This document shows, piece after piece, positions 62,145 to 64,000 of a stretch of DNA of 64,000 nucleotides. Position 1 is the first letter of the stretch, and the number at the start of each line of letters is the position of its first letter. Source of the DNA: Artocarpus heterophyllus (taxonomy: Eukaryota > Streptophyta > Magnoliopsida > Rosales > Moraceae); contig CM046331.1 of assembly GCA_025403435.1 (NCBI GenBank), positions 28,314,459-28,378,458 of the forward strand. Reading direction: 5' to 3'. The translations under genes were made by a program, and so were the position numbers. A model generated the notes under the pieces. The model made no database searches. It had not been told where the DNA came from and saw nothing but the letters and a program-made list of their open reading frames with translations.

Positions 62145-64000
62145 GTTTTGGAGTTGGAATTTAAGGCCTAATTTGATTTTGTTGTTGTTTTTGTTTGATG
62201 ATTATGACTAAAGTCCTTGCTTGGGTGGAATTTGAAAACTTTTTTTTTTTTTTTCTTTGAAGTAGTGGCCTAATTGAGTGAGTATAGAAGATTTGTTTTG
62301 GTTGTTGATTTGTTCCATCAATTGTGGTCCAAAATAGTTTTTTTGTTCCTTCTGTTGGTTGGAGTTTTGATGCATTGCTTTTAACAAAAAAGAGAAGGAT
62401 ATGGTGTTGCTACTGCTAGTTTTGATGAGCAATTTGCATGAATTACTGTTGCTGGCAAAACTGCTTTTGCCACTTGACAAAGAAAGTTAGAGCTGAAATC
62501 TTCACAAAAGAGGACACCCTTTTAATTTGATACACTGTTTGAATGGTGTTGATTTAGAATTTTTACTTTAAGTTATGAGATTTAAATTGTATGATTTAAA
62601 TTATTATTTAAATTAATATTTGAATGTATATTTAAAGTATTGATTTAAATTTTTTTGCTCCGGTATCTATTAATAAGCATAATGATCTTGCAATTTTCGC
62701 CAATAAAATATACATAATTTCTATCCTTCTTTTCCTTTCTGTTTATGAAATGATAGCAGGGGGTTTGTTGCAACGCTCCAAATTAACAATAGGCCATTGT
62801 AGAAAAATCTATAAAAAATTGAAATGCTTTGTCAAAGAGATAAAAAGTAATGTAGAAAAATCTGTAAAAAATTGAAGTGCTTTGTCAAAGAGATAAAAAG
62901 TAAATAGTTGTATATATTTTGGCATTGTACAATGAAATCTCTTTCTGGTCAAAAAGGACTCTTTTACTTTCATATATAGCTTTTGTTTTTTTTTTTTTTT
63001 TTTTAATATATTATATATTCAGTGGTTCACGCTTCATTTCTCTGCTTTTCAAGTAAACTAAAAAGCTGTCTAAAGTGGGTGGTTGGAGCAATTTTTTTAA
63101 TTATAAATAATATAAAAATTTTATATATTATAATAATAAAAAATTATTATAATGTAAAATTTTTATATATTATAATAATTATTATTTTAATTAATATTTT
63201 TAACCATCTATTAAACACTTTATAAATCATGAAGCCAAGTTTGAGAATACCAGAATCACAATCACATTTAAAGTGAGAGTAATGCAAAATTAATATGAAT
63301 TTGCTTTTCTTTAACAGCCTGATGATCTAATCTTTTGTTTTATTTCAGTGTTTATGGCTTTTCCACACCACCAAAGCTCTGTAACTAGAAAAAGGGCAAA
63401 ACTTAAGCGATGAAGAAACCTTTTTTTTTCTCTTTTTGGATCCACAATTAGCGGTAGAGAAGGAAAATGGCCAAAAATGAGGTATGCTTTTAAAGATAAC
63501 ATTATGTATTAAAGTGTCGGCTCCACCTTACCATCTGACCCCACTATGGCCACCACTTCAAGTTTTGGTCCTGGCAATCATAGTGTTCGCAAACTAAATT
63601 TTAAAAGTATAAAGTTCTTTTATATTATAGTGTAAAATTTTTATATTATATAATATTTGAGTTTTAAATTGTTTTTAAACATTTTTATAAATTTCTTGGG
63701 ACAAAAAAGACCAAGGCGGTATAAACTGGACAGTCTTGTGTCATCTTAAAAAAGTTATAACCAATATTTTAAGAGTAAAACCATATATGTTTAGACTTTA
63801 AATCAGACAATATTATACCAAATAGAGATACAAGTCATTACATCAAACTATTGCATAGCAGAAAAGAAGTTAGTTTTGGTGGCATGAATTTGGATGTTTA
63901 AATCATCAGACAATTTAGAGAAGATGCTTTGGAGAATTTTTAACATGTTTTCCAAGTAAACTAAAGGGGTGGGATTATGTGAAAGCATTAAAGAGTTTCA
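62145..64000. other. 3' flank of the gamma gene and AT-rich DNA to the window end
   Basis: No gene is supported. After the likely 3' UTR the DNA is very AT-rich, with poly-T runs and a tandem duplication (62798-62903). Stretches at about 63090-63225 and 63595-63680 resemble decayed MITE interiors (ATATTATAATGTAAAATTTT-type), but I cannot place their ends. Confidence 0.5.
62798..62903 (+). repeat. 53-bp tandem duplication
   Basis: Two adjacent 53-bp copies (62798-62850 and 62851-62903) run TGTAGAAAAATCT(A/G)TAAAA, then TTGAA(A/G)TGCTTTGTCAAAG and AGATAAAAAGTAA. They differ at only two positions, so the duplication is recent. Confidence 0.9.

Overview
This is nuclear DNA of a flowering plant, almost certainly a eudicot. 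It is AT-rich, genes are split by GT-AG introns, and the encoded proteins are plant-type (a CDPK, augmin subunit 4, SYP61, chloroplast ATP synthase gamma). Intergenic DNA carries MITEs and Ty1-copia retrotransposons whose primer-binding sites match initiator tRNA-Met. The species cannot be named from the sequence.

The left half (1-32 kb) is gene-rich. In order it holds a calcium-dependent protein kinase (+, 8 exons, 3649-7655), translation factor eIF1/SUI1 (-, 9217-9555, with a 5' UTR intron), augmin subunit 4 (-, 14 exons, 14988-19102), an RNI-like leucine-rich-repeat protein (+, 6 exons, 21154-23618), the Qc-SNARE SYP61 (-, 7 exons, 24704-26637), and a 3'-truncated, frameshifted aconitase pseudogene (-, 28346-32111). 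Coding exons of the five intact genes splice in frame from ATG to stop as I place them. They are unrelated housekeeping or signalling genes; nothing suggests a gene cluster.

The right half (35-58 kb) is dominated by three Ty1-copia elements. Element A (35854-45526, -) has 2-kb LTRs that look identical except for one 1-bp indel and one long gag-pol frame; it sits inside a small MITE-like repeat. Element B (47904-53006, +) has 299-bp LTRs with one difference, a perfect ATTTG target duplication and an uninterrupted polyprotein. Element C (54149-58395, -) is decayed, with LTRs differing by roughly a tenth and a CGAAA target duplication.

B and C both lie inside a gene that is not visible as any single ORF. 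Nine exons on the minus strand (46188-58479) encode a homologue of the mitochondrial complex I assembly factor NDUFAF2 (B17.2-like, mimitin). C interrupts coding exon 1, B sits in an intron, and two or three single-base frameshifts are apparent, so this copy is a pseudogene.

At the right edge an intronless gene (61101-62144, +) encodes a plastid ATP synthase gamma subunit in which the first cysteine of the thioredoxin-regulated pair is replaced by leucine. I found no tRNA, rRNA, CRISPR, organellar or viral genes. The most notable observations are the hidden NDUFAF2 pseudogene with its nested insertions, the gamma subunit that should not be redox-switchable, the aconitase remnant, and a small MITE family with internal direct repeats.
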